DNA from: Perognathus longimembris pacificus | Taxonomy: Eukaryota; Chordata; Mammalia; Rodentia; Heteromyidae | DNA: 64,000 nucleotides | Assembly: GCF_023159225.1 (NCBI RefSeq) | Contig: NW_025958713.1 | Span: 62,001-126,000 of the forward strand | Direction: 5' to 3' | Shown: positions 60,838-64,000 of the stretch, in pieces | Position numbering within the stretch: position 1 is the stretch's first letter | Layout: each line of letters begins with the position of its first letter | The notes under the pieces: model-generated | What the model saw: the letters and a program-made list of their open reading frames with translations, nothing else | What the model was told of the DNA's origin: nothing | The model's database searches: none | Position numbers and translations under genes: made by a program

Positions 60838-62589
60838 TGTAATATCTTTTCTGTAGCACAGTGGTTCTGGAAAAAGAGAGAAAAAAGAGCTTTTGCCCAA
60901 GTTAAGTGAAAAGACCCTTTATCAGGTGCTTGGCACGGACCCGAACCAATGTTGACATGGGGTCGAGGATATGTCTGTGTTTTTTCACAGGATGAAAATA
61001 ACGCCCGCTGCCTACCTGAGCATTGTGTGGGATTTTGGAAGCTTATCAGAATGGTACAAGCGCTGACTCACTGGGCTTACATGCCAGATTCAAAGATTGT
61101 ACACCCTGCGATTTGGGAAGGAACTAAGGTGTTCATTCATGTCAAAAGATCAACATACAGTACGGCTCCAGATCCTTTGGTTCAATACATTAAAATGGGA
61201 AACTTTGCAGCTTCTGGCATTGGAACCCCTTTATGTTTTACAACTGACTCCAACAGCTATATTCCAGGCTGCGCTACAATGCAATCCATATATCATCGAC
61301 TTTGGATTCCTGATAACAATGAAGTGTATAATATATGAATGACTTCATTGCCTACTGGGTTCCCTGAACATGCTAATTCTACATCGTCCTTCATGATACC
61401 TCACTGCATCAATTTTTCTCAAATTGTAGAATCCATGGGAGAACCCACATAAAGTGTAGACATGAACATCCTCTTATAACCAATATTTCAGGAACTAATT
61501 CTCAACTGATGGAATGATTGGGAGCCAATCTCCCAACAAGAACAACCCAGGTCTGTGGTGGATGAATGGACACCCTCAATGTCATGTCGGGATGTTAGTG
61601 GCTGCCCTAAATAACATCTCCTGGCCCACTTCTTCCTTTTAAAAAAATTATTATCAGTTGTGTAGCACCTCCTTATGCCATTATGTATGGACCTTTTAAT
61701 ATTTCTATAGGAGCCATGTATTTCAAGGTTACTTGTACTAACCGTTCTTTTACAAATTGCTTGCATAGTGGTCTTACTGATTGTATAAGTGTTATTAAGC
61801 AGCCTCCATTTTTTTATGCTTCCCGTGAACATATCTGATGCTTGGTATGAAGAAACAGGTATTCAAGTGTTAAAAAATTTGAAAGATCTCATGCGCCCTC
61901 GATGATTTATAGGACTATTGATTGCAGGCATTGTCGCCTTCATTTCCTTGGTTGCCTCTGCTGCAGCAGCTACTGTGGCTTTAACACAAAGTATGCAGAC
62001 AGCTCACTATGTTAATCAGCTTGCTCATAAAACTACGCAAGCCCTACACTTTCAAGGCAGGATTGATGATAAGGTAAAACAAAAATTAGAAGCATTGTAT
62101 GAATTTGTGTTGTCTCTGGTAGAACAAATTCACGATTTACAAACTTTGCAATGGGTGAACTGCCATGCTGAGTTTGACTTTATTTGTGTAATCCTACAAA
62201 AATAAAATGGGTCAAGCTATCCTTGGGAACAAGTTGTAGCAAATCTTAATGGTATTTGGCACCATAATAATTTGTCTTTAGATCTTTTTCAACTCCACAG
62301 GCAAATAGCCGGACAAGAACAAGCTCTACCTCTGGACACTGAAGTGGCAAAGAATGCAAACGAATGGTTTGAACAATTTCAACACTATGTCCCTTCTTTG
62401 ACTAATGTTAAGTGGCTACTAATGACATCGCTCAACCCGGGGATAATTTTACTGGTGGTTTTCCTATGCCTTCCTTGCATTGTACGTATATTGCAAAACT
62501 CTTTTATGAGTTTAGCCAGAAAGTTCCATAAGATCAAGCTCCAAGTAAATGAATTTCCCCCAAGAGGAACTAAAGCCAGAGACGGGTAA
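60838..62589 (+). pseudogene. integrase C-terminus plus env remnant, copy C
   Basis: Same order as copies A and B. Breaks: a private TGA at 60907-60909 in the integrase tail, the shared TGA at the SU/TM junction (about 61903), a 1-bp type frameshift in the SU C-terminus near 61815, and the shared TAA after the TM coiled-coil stretch (about 62203). The final open piece (62272-62589) has the TM ectodomain end, membrane anchor GIILLVVFLCLPCIV and a basic cytoplasmic tail. Confidence 0.85.
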
Positions 62590-62735
62590 GAGGGGGTGCC
62601 AGTCTGACTAACCTATGACTGGGCCTTCAGCTTTGTTCTGAAGAAGATCCAGGTGAAGGGTAAGGCAGACAAGGCGTCCCACCCAACCTAAGACAGGCGG
62701 TTTGCGTCTTTAAACACAGACGTGGCGGGGGGCGG

Positions 62736-63390
62736 TGTAGGAAGCGGACAGCAAAGTTCATTCTGTCATCTGACTATGTTGTTATCTCAAGGAACATGCA
62801 AGGACATGGCTTACTTGAAAAACAGTGAAAGAGCACTAATCAGAGATAATTTACTATATCCACAAGTGTCTGTTTTATGTTAACCAATTTTATCTTGTCT
62901 TTCCTGCCACCTGGTATTGATGATTTCAAAGCCTTTTTCTTTTCTTTTTTTTTTTTTTTGGCCAGTCCTGGGCCTTGGACTCAGGGCCTGAGCCCCATCC
63001 CTGGCTTCTTCCCGCTCAAGGCTAGCACTCTGCTACCTGAGCCACAGCGCCCCTTCTGGCCGTTTTCCATGTATGTGGTGCTAGGGAATCGAACCGAGAG
63101 CTTCTTCATGTGTAGGAGGCAAGCACTCTTGGCACTAGGTCATATTCCCAGCCCCCTTTATGTTTTCTTGAACTTTAGTAAACTTATGCCATTCCCTGGT
63201 TCCCAAACTGCATATAAGCTGGAAGTTAAGAATAAATGGGATTGCAGGCTTTAGTTACAGTCTTGAGCTGCAGACCTCCCGACCCCCATCAATTGTTGTT
63301 TGTCTTTTGTATCTTGTCTTGTATTTTTCTTCTTCTTTAGTCCTTGTCCCCTCAATTATGATTCCTTTTCGCTGCCGGCAGGCTCCATCA
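62736..63390 (+). mobile_element. LTR of the betaretroviral relic, copy C
   Basis: TGTAGGAAGC...GGCTCCATCA, preceded by GGCGGGGGGCGG. It is interrupted by the same SINE as in A and B (here 62945-63156, opposite orientation in the window). CATATAAG and AATAAA are retained at 63211-63236. Confidence 0.82.
62945..63156 (-). mobile_element. dimeric ID-dID SINE inside LTR, copy C
   Basis: Complement of the SINE at 4281-4490, with the poly(T) side at 62945-62960 and the head ending at CCCAGCCCCC. Confidence 0.88.
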
Positions 63391-63680
63391 TGAACCCACT
63401 GTTAAACTGTCACACATATTGCCACTTCAAACCAGTTATGACCACAAGCCTGTTGGGACCACACATCCACTGAAACCTTATGCCCATTATGAACTAAGAT
63501 ACCTACTTATTGTGACCTCACACCATTTAGGACCTCACACTCATTAGGACTAATGCCCTCTGTGATCTCTAAGCCATTAGTACCTCACATGCATTGTTGC
63601 TTCATAATTCTCATCAGTAGCATACACATTTTTTACTTTATACCCATTAGGATCACATGCTAATTAGGATCTAACATTCA
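63391..63680 (-). repeat. AGGTCACAATGG minisatellite, distal end of segment C
   Basis: Inverted copy of about 3771-4045. The segment C homology ends inside it at ATTCATT. Confidence 0.9.
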
Positions 63681-64000
63681 TTAATGCCCGGGCAGTGAAA
63701 GTTGGCCAAAGTAACTTAGAACGTTTCTTTTACTTTATTGAGGAAGCATGCCCCCAGTTCCTGGAGGAAGGAACCAATAACTTGCTAGAAAATTGAAAAA
63801 TAAAAAATTAAAAAAAAAAGGGAACATTATGATGCAACTGGCCCTGAGAAAACCTCAGTGGATGCTATTATTCTTTGGTATCTGGTCCAAGATTGCTTAG
63901 ATCTTAGCCATGAATAGATTAAATTCGATCAGTGGATTGGAGAATCTGAACAGGGACCTGATGAGTGTTGCCCAGCTCTGGCAGCGTATGCTGCTGCCTG
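63681..64000 (+). pseudogene. gag matrix fragment of a second betaretroviral element
   Basis: The open stretch AVKVGQSNLERFFYFIEE leads into ACPQFLEEG, then a stop. A poly(A)-like run (about 63800-63820, no SINE here) is followed by ATGPEKTSVDAIILWYLVQD. It is colinear with 59240-59640 but diverged. It keeps about 30 bp that copies A and C lack and does not contain their SINE, so it is an independent member of the same family rather than part of segment C. It continues past the window end. Confidence 0.7.

Larger units (their letters stand above)
58925..63390 (+). mobile_element. decayed betaretrovirus-like provirus, copy C
   Basis: Plus-strand orientation: leader 58925-59169, gag matrix start 59170-59277, SINE 59321-59520, matrix continuation 59521-59755, unassigned interior 59756-60837, integrase tail and env 60838-62589, polypurine-like tract, LTR 62736-63390. 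It is the most complete of the three copies, because the gag start reads in frame. Confidence 0.82.
49096..63680 (-). repeat. segment C: inverted duplicate of about 3771-14895
   Basis: Reverse complement of the Sat I end, whole long minisatellite, betaretroviral relic and proximal minisatellite of segment A. It is colinear except for the IAP insertion and small indels. Arms of about 11 kb are separated by about 34 kb from the left arm. It ends at 63680, where sequence matching ATTCATT of A 3771 passes into gag sequence. Confidence 0.93.

Overview
The window looks like nuclear DNA of a rodent, most likely a geomyoid (kangaroo rat, pocket mouse or gopher family). That inference rests on dimeric ID-type SINEs (a tRNA-like ID head plus a dID half), a B1-dID SINE, an IAP-type retrovirus with a tRNA-Phe primer site, betaretroviral relics and a rodent-like LINE-1. 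It reads as heterochromatic or ampliconic DNA: about 19 kb of a GAATA/GGAAT-type satellite (Sat I), about 14 kb of a degenerate ~20-bp minisatellite built around AGGTCACAATGG, and long segmental duplications. Only one convincing intact gene is present.

Layout. Segment A runs Sat I (1-1740), a non-repetitive block with exon-like stretches (1741-2842), a solo LTR (2843-3166), minisatellite (3167-4045), a decayed betaretrovirus on the minus strand (4046-8511), then a long minisatellite (8512-14510). Segment B (Sat I from 14511, up to 22463) is a direct duplicate of about 900-8078. A single-copy island follows (22463-33486): old SINE and L1 pieces, a TATA promoter, an intronless Elongin A-like gene (25573-28830) and a 3-kb decayed L1 on the minus strand. 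Next come 16 kb of Sat I in six alternating orientations (33487-49491). Segment C (49096-63680) is an inverted copy of about 3771-14895, carrying a young IAP insertion (53316-56745). A fragment of a second betaretroviral gag ends the window (63681-64000).

Main biology. The Elongin A-like gene encodes a predicted 1085-residue protein with five tandem TFIIS N-terminal (LW/TND) domains, where canonical Elongin A has one. It also has the Elongin A C-terminal signatures but a degenerate BC-box. Its architecture is A0-(A-B)-(A-B)-ElonginA tail, and the two A-B units share a 123-base stretch without a single difference. The Sat I monomer carries the perfect heat-shock element GAAnnTTCnnGAA, repeated roughly every 40-50 bp, which suggests an HSF1-binding satellite analogous in kind to human satellite III. 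The IAP has two 347-bp LTRs that read as identical, a 6-bp target duplication, and an empty site in the paralogous segment A, so it inserted after the inverted duplication.

Limits. Coordinates of repeat boundaries are by eye to a few bases or tens of bases. Identities between copies are visual, not computed. About 1.1 kb inside each betaretroviral copy, the 1741-2842 block and most of 22463-24290 and 29531-30425 could not be assigned.
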